A program made the position numbers and the translations under genes. A model generated the notes under the pieces. It was not told where the DNA came from. It saw only the letters and a list, made by a program, of their open reading frames with translations, and searched no databases. From the NCBI GenBank assembly GCA_035236585.1, contig CP141130.1, positions 29,151,501-29,215,500 of the forward strand: a stretch of 64,000 nt of DNA. The letters are read 5' to 3'. Each line of letters starts with the position of its first letter. Positions within the stretch are counted from its first letter, which is position 1. Below are positions 37,392-49,259 of the stretch, piece after piece. The stretch comes from Warburgia ugandensis (taxonomy: Eukaryota > Streptophyta > Magnoliopsida > Canellales > Canellaceae).

Positions 37392-39576
37392 TGTAACACC
37401 CCGAGTTTTTATAACATTTTTTTTATAATAATAATATTAGTCAAGATCCCAAAATCAAAAGATTCTATTAATTATTTCATTAGAACATTTACTAAAAAAC
37501 CTTCGGGTGCTATCTCCTTTTTCCAAAAACATCATGATCATGATTAAAAGATAAATATAAGTGCGCAACAATAAATTTAAGACAATACTAATATCAAATC
37601 TAACATCAAAATCAATGGCGCCTATAAAATAATAATATCTAAAAAGCATAATAATGTGGCCCAAGGTCTATCCATCATAATATTCTACCATACTTAAAGA
37701 TATGTCCATAGTATATATAATGTCAAAATCAAATATATCTAATAAAGGTATACAGTCCATAAAATAGGTTCAAATAGTAGTTCATCTAATCGCTCACATC
37801 GAGCTATCTATCATTCAAATCAAGTGGTCCCCACTGCTATCACTGTCCTTCCACGATCTTGCCCTTCCTACTATCGTGCTTGGTATCTGAGGCATTGCAA
37901 AACAAAGTAATGCCTTAGCAAGCTATTGCTTGTATAGGTACATAGACATTTAATGTAATAACAAGGAAAACAAAGTTGAATAAAAATGTTGATATAATGT
38001 ATAGGTTAATTATCCATGAAAATATAAGTATCATAAGCAATGCCAATACAGTCTTAAAACATTATATGTAATGAAACATGCATCTTATGGATTTAAAACA
38101 TGATGATCTCAGGGTTGTAAAATAGATATGATCTAATGTAAATGAGCATTCAATAACAACCAAGGCACCCCAAGGTACATGGGTCCCATGAGTGTCCCAT
38201 ACACTCGTATAACAAATCATGAGTACTTATATCAATCCTCTGAGTGTTGTCACACCCAGGCATACAATAACATCTCCATGCTCATCATGCAAGCATATAG
38301 AACAAGAGTATGGATTGTCATGCCGCAGTGGCAACCCCTTCAAGGTCTCAACTACCGCCACTCCTCTTTAACACCATAATGGGAGAATTAATGTCCGTCC
38401 CCATGGAAAGGCCTGGACCAATAATGTGGACTATCCATGTTACTAAACCCCTATCAAAAGCCATCTGTGGCAGGTGTTTATCATATCACAATCACATCAC
38501 AATTTTGGAGGGTGGGTGGCTGGCCCTCTCCCTCCTAGCATGACATCCACTGAGTGAGAGCACCCATCATAAATCACAAAAGATGAAAATTGCATATCTC
38601 GTAAAACCAAGAGCACTCATGGCTCACAATCCCCAAGGCACACCCCTCATCCCAGGGTTAGCCTCTCAAAGTACTAGCCACCAAGCCTCCACCATCAATG
38701 TTATGCAACCAATCAATCTTAGTGATGTAGTAAGGAAAGATAATTACTAATCATACATAAGATACACGGTATCAATATCATAAAACAATCGATCAAAAAA
38801 ACCCATTCACTGTCAAAATCTTATATCAATCATAATATAAACTTTGAATCTCACAAAATCACAGACTAAATAAACAAATGCCAATCAATTGCAATCAACC
38901 ATGATGATATGATAATGCAAGGTTTTAGAAATCAAAACATACATTAAATGTTGTCACCTACCTCAATGAGAGATAACCCAAATCAAGCATGTAATCCTCT
39001 TAGTTCACATGCTCAAATGAACTTGTTAATATCACAGTACTATTTTATGTTAATTATTTCATCTCAGTGGCATCTGTGGTGATCCAACCATTGGATCGTT
39101 CTCTAAGATCTCTATTTATGATTTGGTCCTTAATCCTAACCTTACTTGTTATTTATCAGTCTTATCTCATGTTCATGCACTCATTTTTGTGTGTATCTAA
39201 AGTTTACACCTTGATCTGACTGTCAAATCATCCTTAGATCAATATTTCCCAAGATCTGGGTTCAATTAAAGGTCTACATCAATTACTAGAGTAATTACAT
39301 CTAATCTGATCCTTAAGACCCTAAGTTAGTACCATATATTATCTAGTTGTTCAAGTTCTGGTGCATAATCACCCTTTGATCGGTTGAATCTAAGTGATTT
39401 GGTACTATTTTATGAATTTAACCTAACTAAACATAATTAAATCAAAATTCTAATGCTAAAATCATGTCTGCATTATTGAGATGGTTCTAACAGACCTTTT
39501 GGATAGAAGATCAGGCTTCTGTAGCCTCCAGAATCTCTGAAAAATTATTTTAGATAAAAAAAAAATCAAAATTTGA

Positions 39577-39787
39577 TTTTACACCGATTTGCACTGGCGG
39601 AAAGGGGTTTACACCAGTATACTCTAGCGAAAAAGGTAGTTTGCACCAGTTTACACCGGCGGGTAGGTGTTTGCACCAGTTTACATCGGCAAAAAGTCAT
39701 TTACACCGGTTTACACCAGCAAAACAACATCTACATCAGTTTACACTACCAAAACAACGTTTACATAGGTTTACACTAGCATAAAAC
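39577..39787 (-). repeat. 30-bp minisatellite, about 7 units
   Basis: Units of the form 'gtttacaccagtttacaccggc' plus an A/G-rich tail, internally built of two similar halves. They diverge gradually from one end to the other. The open frame across them has a ten-residue period and is a product of the repeat. Confidence 0.85.
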
Positions 39788-40317
39788 GGCGTCATGGACG
39801 CCAGGATGCACAGCGCATTCCGCCGTTCGGGACAGTGTGTATTCTGCCCCTGTGTGTCACGGTGGGTGTCTTGAGTGCATCGTCAATTGGGGAAGATGAA
39901 CCCAAGCCGTCCACCTTCTTTTGGCTTGGTTGAAGGCTAGAAGCTCCGATTTTTTATCTGTTTTTGTCGTTCCTAGGGTTTTTTGGTCCAAAGATCACAA
40001 TGAATGGCTTAGATCTACCATCTGAGGTGTTCTTAATGTGGGTTTAAGCATGCTCCACAGTTTTGACTTCCTAGGCTATCCAACCGCCATTCAATCCAGA
40101 TCTAGCCCGAATTTGTGAGGGGAAAGTTGGGAAATGATGTGAAAAACAACTTAGAGTATGTGGCTTACTTGATTAGAGTCGGAGATGGGAGATCAAGGTC
40201 CTCTAGTGCATGCAAAAGGTCCTCTAGTGCATGCAAAATTTCATGCATTTTGGCAGTGTGCAAAGAGAAAAGAGGGGTTTTTCTCTGGTTGTTTGGTGTG
40301 GAAATGGAAGGGGAAGC

Positions 40318-40328
40318 TTATTTTATAG
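40318..40328 (-). promoter_or_regulatory. TATA box of the inner solo LTR
   Basis: The minus strand reads CCTATAAAATAAG, 74 bp after the hairpin, in the same order as in the other LTRs. Confidence 0.55.
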
Positions 40329-40401
40329 GTTGAGATCCGATCTTCTCGAATGGAAAGGTAAATCACTGTCTTCCTCCATTGGAGCTGGATAGGAATGGAA
40401 A

Positions 40402-40427
40402 GGGATGTCATTATCAAAATGACCCCC
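40402..40427 (-). promoter_or_regulatory. Conserved LTR hairpin
   Basis: The minus strand reads GGGGGTCATT, loop TTGAT, AATGA, two bases, then TCCC. Only the outermost stem pairs have weakened. Confidence 0.6.
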
Positions 40428-40647
40428 TCTTATTCACATCCCTGACTAATTACCAATTTACCCTTACAACTTAAAATGGTCATATCTCACTCATTGAACT
40501 CTGTTTTTTATGTTCTATATCGTTCAATTCCTATCGATGTGTACCTTCTAGTTTTAGTGATTTCAAAACCAAATTCCATGCATAAAATTTTTAATTTAAT
40601 TAATTAATTTAATTATTAATTTAGGGTTAAAAATTGAGGATATTATA

Positions 40648-40652
40648 GGATA
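40648..40652. repeat. Right target-site duplication of the inner solo LTR
   Basis: GGATA, identical to 37387-37391. Confidence 0.85.
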
Positions 40653-43342
40653 TCATAAAATCATTAGGCTATATGCCTGTCTGATATCAAATCATGGATA
40701 TAAAATATCATATGTATAGTTCGTACCCTATACCAAAATCAAGCCCACTAGCTATCGTATCAAATCATGTCAATATAAAATATTCAACGCATTCTGAAGC
40801 ATGTATTTTAAATAAATGACATGCATATCTAATTCCCATAAACATAATATCACAAATTTTCAAATATAATACTATAGCCTTTTACTACATGCATAATATC
40901 GTACAATAATAACATCTTATAAATAATTCATGCAACTCAAATCTTATGCAATTATTAAAATCACATCATAACTATGTCAAAAGATCATGCAATTCATGAA
41001 AAATAGCATTTTAAATTCCACTTACCTCAAATATTGGCTATCCAAATCCTTAGAACATCTGATAGTCTCAATGTGGTATCAATTGGCAAATCTGTCAAGT
41101 CATACATACATTTCAAGTTAATCACTTATTCATAATTTCTCATTTATTACTCATCTAGTCTTTGATTATCATTAAATATGATATCTTGCCCTTATTGATC
41201 TTTGATCATAATTATATCTATTTATTTTTTAATATCCTCAAATCCTGATCATTGATTAAAGATCAACTATTTAGATCAGCTACATGTCCTCAATTTCTAT
41301 AGATCTCAGCTTGACATATAATCTCTTATATTTTAAATTTTGATATATTGATACAACAATTAGATCGAATTCTATTCGATTAGATCAATAGTCCCTGATC
41401 ATCCTAATGTTCAATTTCCTAAGCTAAGGCAATCAGAATAATCTCGTAATTAGATTAGTTCAGTTATCCATTTTGAGATTTGATCTAACTTGATTGCAAG
41501 TACTTTCTCAGTTTCCTATAGTTCAATTACCTCTAACTAGCTCTTATTCATATCTGAAGATCAGATCCTACTTTGACTGGTCCAATGAATGTTTGTTGTC
41601 TCATCCTACGGTCTAAATTTATAGATCTTAGTTTACCAAGACAATCTTACCATTACATCATTTCATCTACCATGTTAGATCATTAATTTAGTCATTTATG
41701 AAGATTTGGATACTTATGATCAACAGATCTAGGCCGTACAAGGTCTAATCTTACTCAATCCAAAGTTTTTGGGACGATTCTGCCATCGAATCACTCTTAA
41801 TGTTGCCTTGGGTGTCTTAATTGTCTATATTTTGGTCTAATACATCTTGACCCTACAAATCTTTAGTGTTTTATATGATCTAATTGTATATCCAAAGATA
41901 ATTTGGTGATCTGACAGTCAAATCTAATTATGATAGATAAGATCAATGATTTTAGATTTTCTTATCATAAAATATTACTATTTTAAATTATTTGGATGAT
42001 GTAACTATAAATTAGCATCTATATTGTGTTAGATCAACTAATTATTTAAATATTTGAAGTCTGATTTTCTCTGATCTAGCAAATCTAACCCATCTAAAGT
42101 CCATGGCTCAAAACTAGTGTTCAAGATTTGTCCAAATCCTAAATTTTATTATTTTAATAGGTCCATCTCGTTCAAAGAATTCTTGAGGATATTATCAATC
42201 TAAATTTGGAGGTATATTGCTTCCAGAATTGAAAATCTAAGTTTTAAGTAGATTTCAACAATTCATATTGCATCTAGATCAAAATGAGTCATAAAATGAT
42301 GTCACTAGGACACATATGCATCCTACGCGTTTTGTGACTGATGCACATGCACTTGCGTGCATAGAGATGCACTAGGATCGCACATTTCCATTGCATGTCT
42401 TGAAGGTGCTTCTTAGTCACAGATTTGATGGAAGTCATTTGGACAATGCAATCGTGGCTGTCCTTTTGTTTTCCATCCAAATCTATAACCTAGATCACCA
42501 ATTTTTTCTCTATAACTTGGGTTTCCCAAGTTTTGAGGTGTTTCGATTCTATGTAATGGCTCAGATTATTCATCCGAGTTGTTTTTATAAGGGTTTTAGC
42601 TATGTCTATTTGGATATGTTCACCAATGGATCCTCATAGGAGAAAACCTGTCCGATAGTCGACCCAAAGGGGAAAAGGGGAGAAAAGAAAAGGGAAAGGG
42701 GAAGCTACCTAACAAGAGGAGAAAAGGGAGGTGGATCTAGCGTGGTGCTGATGGGCGTTGCTGTAGATAGTCGAGAAGAAGGCAATTGGGGAGAAGAGAG
42801 AAAAAATGGGAACTCTGATGCTGTGCACTACGCTTGGGTTGTCTATGCCTACACCGGAGAGGAAGGCCAAGGAGGAGGAGAGGCGGAGGTTTTGCAATGG
42901 TGCGCCGGTGGTAGGATTGGCTAGGCGGCTGGGCCCAACCTGTCAGTTGACATGTTCGGCCAGCCTTTTGGTTTGGCGTTGTGGGCCAATCGCTGACTGG
43001 GAGGAGGCTAAGAGGGGGAGAGGCTACGGTGGCGTGGGAGTCTGGGACTAATTTAATTTTTTCATTAATCATTACCCGTCGTAAATGCAAGTAATTATTA
43101 CCCTTAATTTTGTATAAACTTAGTTTTACATTTATGGATAACATGATTACTGATGATTGTCTCATGTGTTGTTGGACTCGTTTTGCCAGGGAGATTGCTA
43201 ATATTAATATTTGAATGGTCAATTCCATGTCTTTCTTTAATTATCCTTAAAATTTTACAATCCTGTAAATTGAATTTTGCATTTCTCCCTTTTTAAATTA
43301 TTCTTATGTACATAAAGTGAATTAAAATTTTAGGGTATTACA

Positions 43343-43347
43343 AGTAC
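43343..43347. repeat. Right target-site duplication of the outer solo LTR
   Basis: AGTAC, identical to 36147-36151. Confidence 0.8.
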
Positions 43348-43890
43348 ATGCAAGCATCTTCGAAATTGACATTGGCTTCCTAGAATATACTCTTGCCACA
43401 TGAAATTCAGGGTGATCAAGACTCGTGTGACCCTTGAGCATATTGCAATGTTGTTCAACTGTCCAGGGACGAATCAATGGAAGTTGATTATATCGCTCTG
43501 ACATCAAGGTCACTCTTCTACTTAGATAAGCTTCTCTTGATACTTCAATCACATCTCAAGCAAGGGCATCTACATAGAACAATTTGGAAACAAGACACAA
43601 CGACAGACTGCTGCAGAATGATGTGCAAGCTTCTATGCTCTAGCTAGCTGAAATATAATGTTTTGTTGCACTTAAAGAAGACACCTTCTCTTTTAGGTGT
43701 CTATGGTACACTTATGGTGTCAAATGAACTCAAGAAGCTCTAATTCGAGCACCGAATCAATAAAAAGAATATCCTGTAGAGGTAAATAAGGTTGAAAGGG
43801 TGGAAAAAGTTGACAAGGTTATAAGATTATAAAGACAGTGAAGTTTTGTAGGGTATAGATATAAAACAAGTAAACTTCACAAAGAAAGGC
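43348..43890. other. Sequence before the Tat-like pol, unassigned
   Basis: Continuous with 35900-36151 once the outer solo LTR is removed. A minus-strand frame of 76 codons (43552-43322) is present but not recognised and runs into the LTR, so it is probably chance. Decayed gag of the following pol may lie here. Confidence 0.3.
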
Positions 43891-43899
43891 TTCCATTTT

Positions 43900-46345
43900 G
43901 GGGCAAAAACACATAACCACCCCTTGTTCCTATCAGCTCAAGTCAATAGCATGCCGACCAAGAGGGTGACAATAGATTCGAGATTGGTAGTGAACCTGCT
44001 TTAGATACTCAGCACTCTTGGATTGGCTACCAAAGACTTGAATTTCTACCAACTTGATCGTTCAAGGGTTCAACCAAAGTAGTTAGAAATTTATCGGGGT
44101 AGCTCATTTGAGGTTGCAAATTGGGAAAATAGACTAGATAACTAGATGATAGATTTTCACGGTATCAATGTAGTAACCTCCTACAACGCCTTACTAGGAC
44201 AACCTTGGCTTCATTACAAATTACTATTATGGTCTACACTTCACTAGTGCATTGAAGACCTTGAGGATGGGAAGTAGAAAAGAATTTGAACAGATTGCAA
44301 AATTTGACTCACATCTGGCAGATGCTCGTTTCTACCTTCCTGACAATGACATAGCAATGTCCAAGTCACCAAGCCCATGGTGCGCCTCACTACTGAAGGT
44401 GATATGAGTATGGAAACTATGGGAAAAGAACTGCCTACAAAAAACACTAACTGTTGCCACCGCTATGAAAAACTAAGGTTTCTAAATCCATGTGGTTCTA
44501 GGGAAAAAGGAGATTCTCTTCATAACTACAGTGACGCCTCAGAAGCTACAACGTGCAGATCGTAAGCTCCCAAAGTCCGAACCATATATCACCGATACAA
44601 TTCACTATCCATTATGATGATGCACAAGATGGGGGTTATGGTCATACTATCATCTTTTAAAGGAATGATGATGCCTCGTCAAAAGCAAGCTCTAAATGGA
44701 GATGGTAGGATTGAGGATTCCAAGACTACTATGGAATATCTCATCAACCGAGAATTCAAGACATGTCCACTCTTTCAATGAACATGATTACCATAGCTGA
44801 GGAAGAGGATCATGAAGAAGAATTTGTCCCACCTGCAATGAAGGAAATTGATGATGGCGGACGAGCATAGTTGATGAACCAGTTGAGATTAATATGGGGA
44901 TAGAAGATGGCCCTCGTTCGAGCTTGTTAGTGTAGGACTTATTTCAGAAGAAAGGCAACAATATAAAAACTTTTTCGTGTAACATAAAAATGTGTTCGCA
45001 TGGGCACATAAGGAGATGCCAGGCTTCACCCAAGGGTTGCCAATTGTCAGTTGTCAAAGACCCTTCCAAGAAGCAAGTTAAACAATCACAGTGCCGTCTT
45101 CCAGCTGAAATTGATTCCATGGGTAGAAACTAAAGTGAATAATCTCATTGAAGCTAGATTTACATTGGAGGTGAAATATCTAAGGTGAATTGCCAACATT
45201 GTACGTATGAGAAAAAGGAATGGACAAATTTGTGTTTCCATTGACTTTAGGGATTTTGAAATGTAGCCCATCCTATGGATCATTTCAGTTACCTAAAATA
45301 GAATATTTAATTGATGCAATTGTAGGCTAAGAAGCACTTTCTTTAATGGATGGCTCATTTGATTACAATTAACTACAGATGAGCTCCAAACATGAAGAAT
45401 GTACTACGTTTTACAAGTCAAAAGGGCAGTCTAAAAAATGACGTGGCCACTTATCAATGTGTTTTATGCAATACTATGTATCACATGCCAAAAGGGATCT
45501 TCTACTATGAAGTTATTCCCTTCAGTCTAAAAAATGTCATGGCCACTTAGCAATGTACCATGGCACATTTTTTAAGGAAAATTGCATGATAAATTGGAGT
45601 CCTACGCGGATGACCTTGTAGTAAAGACTAAGGATAGAGAGTCACATCAAGTAACCTATCCCATGTCTTTAAAAGTTTCCACAAGCACTGTCTTAAAAGA
45701 ACCCATTGACAAAACAAGGGATTAGTATTGACAGAACAAGGGATCAGAGTTGACACAACAAATGAAATTCATACAAGAAATGCCACATCAAAGAAACCTA
45801 CACAAGCTGAAGAGATCACAAGGGAAATTGGCATACATCAGGAGATTTGTTTCTAATCTTTCAGGGCATTGTCAACCTTTCTACCATTTGATAACGAAGG
45901 ATGTTGCATTCGAGTGGGATGAAAACTTCCAAAATGCCTTCAAATGCATTAAAAATTATCTCCTCAACCATCTAGTTTTAGTAGCACCAAGGGGAGGTCA
46001 CTGATCCTATATATTACAGCCATCGATAATTCTCTCGGTGCCTTGCTGGCTCAAAACAATGATGAGGGTAAAGATAATGCATTATACTACCTTACTTGAA
46101 CCATGCTCCAAATAGAAACTAAGTACACTCCTATTGGAAAAGATATACCTATGCTTAGCCTTTGCAGTCAAGAAATTACAACATTACTATCTCATCCAGT
46201 TACCCTCATTTTCAAAGCCAATTGACTCAAATACCTTATGACAAGACCATTTTTATTCGAACATCTAGCAAAATGAGTGTTACTGCTTACAAAATTCAAA
46301 ATCACATATGTGCCTCAAAATGAGCATTGCCCAATTTAGCAGTGG
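43900..46345 (+). pseudogene. Tat-lineage Ty3/gypsy pol remnant: protease, RT, RNase H
   Basis: Polyprotein of a plant Tat-like retrotransposon. Protease: a degraded active-site area near 43965 (Asp-Ser-Arg where Asp-Ser-Gly or Asp-Gly-Gly is usual) and the closing SYNALLGQPWLH near 44190. RT: a VFAWAHKEMPG start near 44993, VKYLRWIANIVR and RKRNGQICVSIDF near 45170-45245, FYYEVIPFSLKN near 45500, and the connection LAYIRRFVSNLSGHCQPF near 45830. RNase H: GALLAQNN near 46040 and ALYYL near 46080. The catalytic YVDD of RT is reduced to a broken SYADDLVVKTK-like piece near 45600. There are many stops and frame changes. No integrase follows; the sequence runs into an LTR fragment near 46345. The outer solo LTR lies directly upstream. 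Confidence 0.85.
45430..45560 (+). repeat. Imperfect tandem duplication inside the dead RT
   Basis: 'caaaaggg' followed by 'cagtctaaaaaatg.c.tggccactta.caatgt' occurs at about 45419-45458 and again at about 45488-45556. The first copy lacks about 33 bp that the second has. The second copy keeps the normal RT order. Confidence 0.6.
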
Positions 46346-47233
46346 CTATTACTATGGACACCAACTGTGATGGATGTGTATCCATATGTTTCATGCCTCA
46401 CATGCTATGTCACTCAGATTTGATGACAATTTGTTTAGCTCATGATTTCCTAATTTATCCATTATGGATGTCTTATGTTTCACATGTCTTGTATAGTTTT
46501 ATCTTATGAGATTTTACCATGATAATGATACTTTGTGTCATGTGATTTTATCATATTTTATTATCAAATGTGAATCACCTACACATGCATAGCTTGCTGG
46601 AGCATTGCTTTGTTTGCAGTGCCTCAGATACAGAGAGTTGCTACAGGTTGACGTGCTAATAGAGCAGACAAAAGTAATGACAGTTTTTAGTAGAGTGTTC
46701 AAGATATTTCAAAGTAACAAGGTTTGTTCAAGGCCTCGCTTTAATCATTGTTTATAGACTGTACTTTAAAATAAATTATAGTGTGACTTGGATGTGAGGA
46801 TATGAATATATGTTGGATGTGATGGCTATATGGACGGACCCTGGGTATTTTGTAATAACTTGATTTTCTTATCCACTATTGGTGTATACATTTTTTTCGA
46901 AAATAGTATTTCATTAGGATGGATGGGCATGGAGACTAAGTCTCCTATATGTTATGTCTTATATTGTGTTTATCAAGCTATTTTGTATGGCACGTGTCAT
47001 GTGCAATGGTCCAAAATACAGAGGAGTCTCTGCAGGATTTTCGATAGAAATGAAATTTCATTTCACTATTAAATCTATGGTTTTGTGGTTGTATGACACC
47101 TAGGATTTTGAAATACATGCATTTAATTGAGCTTTGTTTTTGGTCACTTTAAAAATTAAAGTTTTTAAAACAGGAATCCCAACTATTTTTATAAATTGTT
47201 ATTATATTGTTGTATAAAACCCGGGGTATCACA
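46346..47233 (+). mobile_element. 3' part of a Ty3/gypsy LTR
   Basis: Ends AACCCGGGGTATCACA directly before a primer site. A block near 46588-46625 ('gcttgctggagcattgctttg.ttgcagtgcctcagat') is shared, reversed, with the solo LTRs near 36585 and 37885, so it belongs to the same family. The 5' half is missing; sequence to the left is Tat-like pol. Confidence 0.65.
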
Positions 47234-47235
47234 GC

Positions 47236-47248
47236 TTGGTATCAAAGC
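47236..47248 (+). other. Primer binding site (initiator Met tRNA)
   Basis: TTGGTATCAAAGC, one change from TTGGTATCAGAGC, two bases after the LTR end. Confidence 0.85.
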
Positions 47249-49120
47249 TTAGGTATACTCCATCACAGCCATTTCAACAAAGTAAAGGTCACATGTTGTC
47301 CATGAAGTGAGGTGATTTCCTAAATATGAGTTACAGAGATAACTCATGTGAAGGATATTGATAATTGTGATATAGATACTGCCATGAAGGTGGACAGATT
47401 TTCTTAGAATAATTGAGAATCTAAATCTTTGTATGAGCACAAGGAGGTACACTTTTATGGGGAGCGTATGATTCTTTGAATCATGAATCAGAATAAAGAT
47501 TGTAAATTAGTTCTCTTAGTAAGAATCTTATTATACGGTAGAAGCTATATTTATATGAACTTCTTTTGAAGGTTCAAGTTCTAACTTGAACGGTGTGAGT
47601 AAACTTTTAGAAAATCTTAATAATCATGGTAATAACAATAGCATGATAAGAATGATGAAGGAAAAGAAATGATTACAATTATTGAGAACTCAAGAAAGTT
47701 GAGAGGAGTGTAGTATTAATCTAAACCTGAAGTGGATTGATTTGACAAATAAGCCCTAATATGGTGAAAATTATTAAAATTTTGATGAAGTGAGATTCTA
47801 GTGTTTCTATGGGTGAAATTTCTGAGAGTGAGACGAAAACTGGTGAGTTTAGTGAATAAAGAGATACTGACAGCTAGTCATTAATGAAAAGTAAATGCTA
47901 TTAAATCATTCTGAGGATTTCAATCATGATTGGAGACATATAGCACTTGAAGGATATAACAACCATTGTACAAAAATGGTTAGTATTAATGATGTGAATC
48001 AAGTAGGGAGAGATACTTATTAAAGTAGGTATGGGGATAGATATTGTTGTGAGAATAAGGTGGGATAAAAGCTAATGAGTTCTTGCACTTACGAAAATAG
48101 TGATATCAGACATTGATGGGAATGAATACTTACAAATTGTTCTTGGGGTTTTAATTATGATTTGAATTGCATATTACCTGGAGGACATGATGACTAATTT
48201 GTGAGAATAATTCTTGAGAAAAATGATTTTATAATGAATCAACTAAGAAGAAAAACATATGAAGTGAATAAGACGAGATGAAGTTAATTATGATTAAATT
48301 ACATTTAACACGGATAGAAATAATAATGTGGTTTTTGATGACTAAGGAAGTATTATGAAGGGTAAATTTCATTTGGTGTGAAATTAATCGAGTTGTAAAG
48401 ATTTTGAATGATATGACCATGAAATAATTCATTAGTTCAGGAAAGTGAAATAGCGGAAGTGAGGACACTAAAAATATAATTACGAGGATGTTAAGGATGC
48501 TTATTTGAGAAGATGTGTCCTCTATCGCTGAGACTTCTATCTAAAAGGCCCTTGGGAAGGTCTGTGATAACTAATATTTTTGGAAACTAAGACAGTTTGT
48601 CACTTAAAGCGAAGAATTAGATTGTTCAACAGTATTGAACTAGTATACTTAGCTGAAGAGACTTGCCCTAACTCCTTCACCATGAAGAAGGAGACCATGG
48701 ATAGACTGTTATATGTTGACACTTGTAAAGAGGGATCCTTTCAGGACCAAGATTGATCACAAAAACTCAGACATGGGTAGTTTGAGTTAGCCTAGTAAGG
48801 GCAAGAGACCTTTCATTGACATGACTATAGAGGCCATTGAGCCACGACATTTGATCATGCAATGTTGGAATGTGAATGAGAGAATGTGTACTAGTTGTAA
48901 GGACAGACACTTGGACAATTATGTCCTAGAGTTGTATACCACCGTAGCAGTGGCAATACCATCAGTAGTTGCCATCACAGTTGCAATCCTTTAAATTTTT
49001 TGGCTATGGAGAGTCATGATATTCCTTTAAAGATTGTCCCATTGGATAATGAGTCAGACTGACTGACATTAGGGATAGGGCAAAGACATCCATTGGAAAT
49101 GTCCCTAGTCATCAAAAGTT
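47249..49120 (+). pseudogene. Decayed internal region with gag zinc-knuckle remnant
   Basis: Follows the LTR end and primer site, where gag is expected. Most of it is unreadable. At 48886-48930 a frame gives CTSCKDRHLDNYV, which resembles a CCHC RNA-binding knuckle (C-x2-C-x4-H-x4-C) after loss of one residue and change of the last cysteine. Downstream words 'cttcatggagagtcatgatattcctttaaag' gave no domain. No protease or RT of this element was found; it probably ends or is cut near 49.1 kb. Confidence 0.5.
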
Positions 49121-49259
49121 GCCTGATTTGTTACAATGTTATGACCTTGTCTCTTTACCTAATATAAAGAGGTGAGCATCATGATTTGCAACATATGAGC
49201 ACAAGCATCACTTTAAATCATATGGTAGCAGAGAACAAGCTTAGAAAGTGAAAGTGAAG

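Larger units (their letters stand above)
37392..40647 (-). mobile_element. Inner solo LTR (Ty3/gypsy), 3256 bp
   Basis: Opens TGTAACACCCCGAG and closes GAGGATATTATA (terminal CA changed to TA). Exact GGATA duplications flank it, and the outer LTR sequence resumes on either side. On the minus strand it has the conserved hairpin (40402-40427) followed 74 bp later by CTATAAAATAAG (40318-40328). A 30-bp minisatellite (39577-39787) lies downstream of that promoter. It inserted after the outer LTR was already present. Confidence 0.88.
36152..43342 (-). mobile_element. Outer solo LTR (Ty3/gypsy), about 3.9 kb without its insert
   Basis: On the plus strand it opens TATGACGACCCGAG (decayed TGTGACACCCCGGG) and closes AGGGTATTACA, i.e. 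a minus-strand LTR with TG/CA-type ends. Exact AGTAC duplications flank it, and no internal region or primer site adjoins, so it is a solo LTR left by recombination between two LTRs. It is interrupted at 37392-40647 by a second LTR of the same broad family. The 42640-43060 part is GC-richer and gives overlapping spurious frames on both strands. Confidence 0.85.

Noticed and set aside
42737-43228. 163-codon minus-strand frame
   Set aside because: Lies entirely in the outer solo LTR, overlaps other frames on both strands, has no recognisable domain.
43322-43552. 76-codon minus-strand frame ending in the outer LTR
   Set aside because: Crosses the LTR boundary defined by the AGTAC duplication, so it cannot be an ancestral gene in this form; not recognised.
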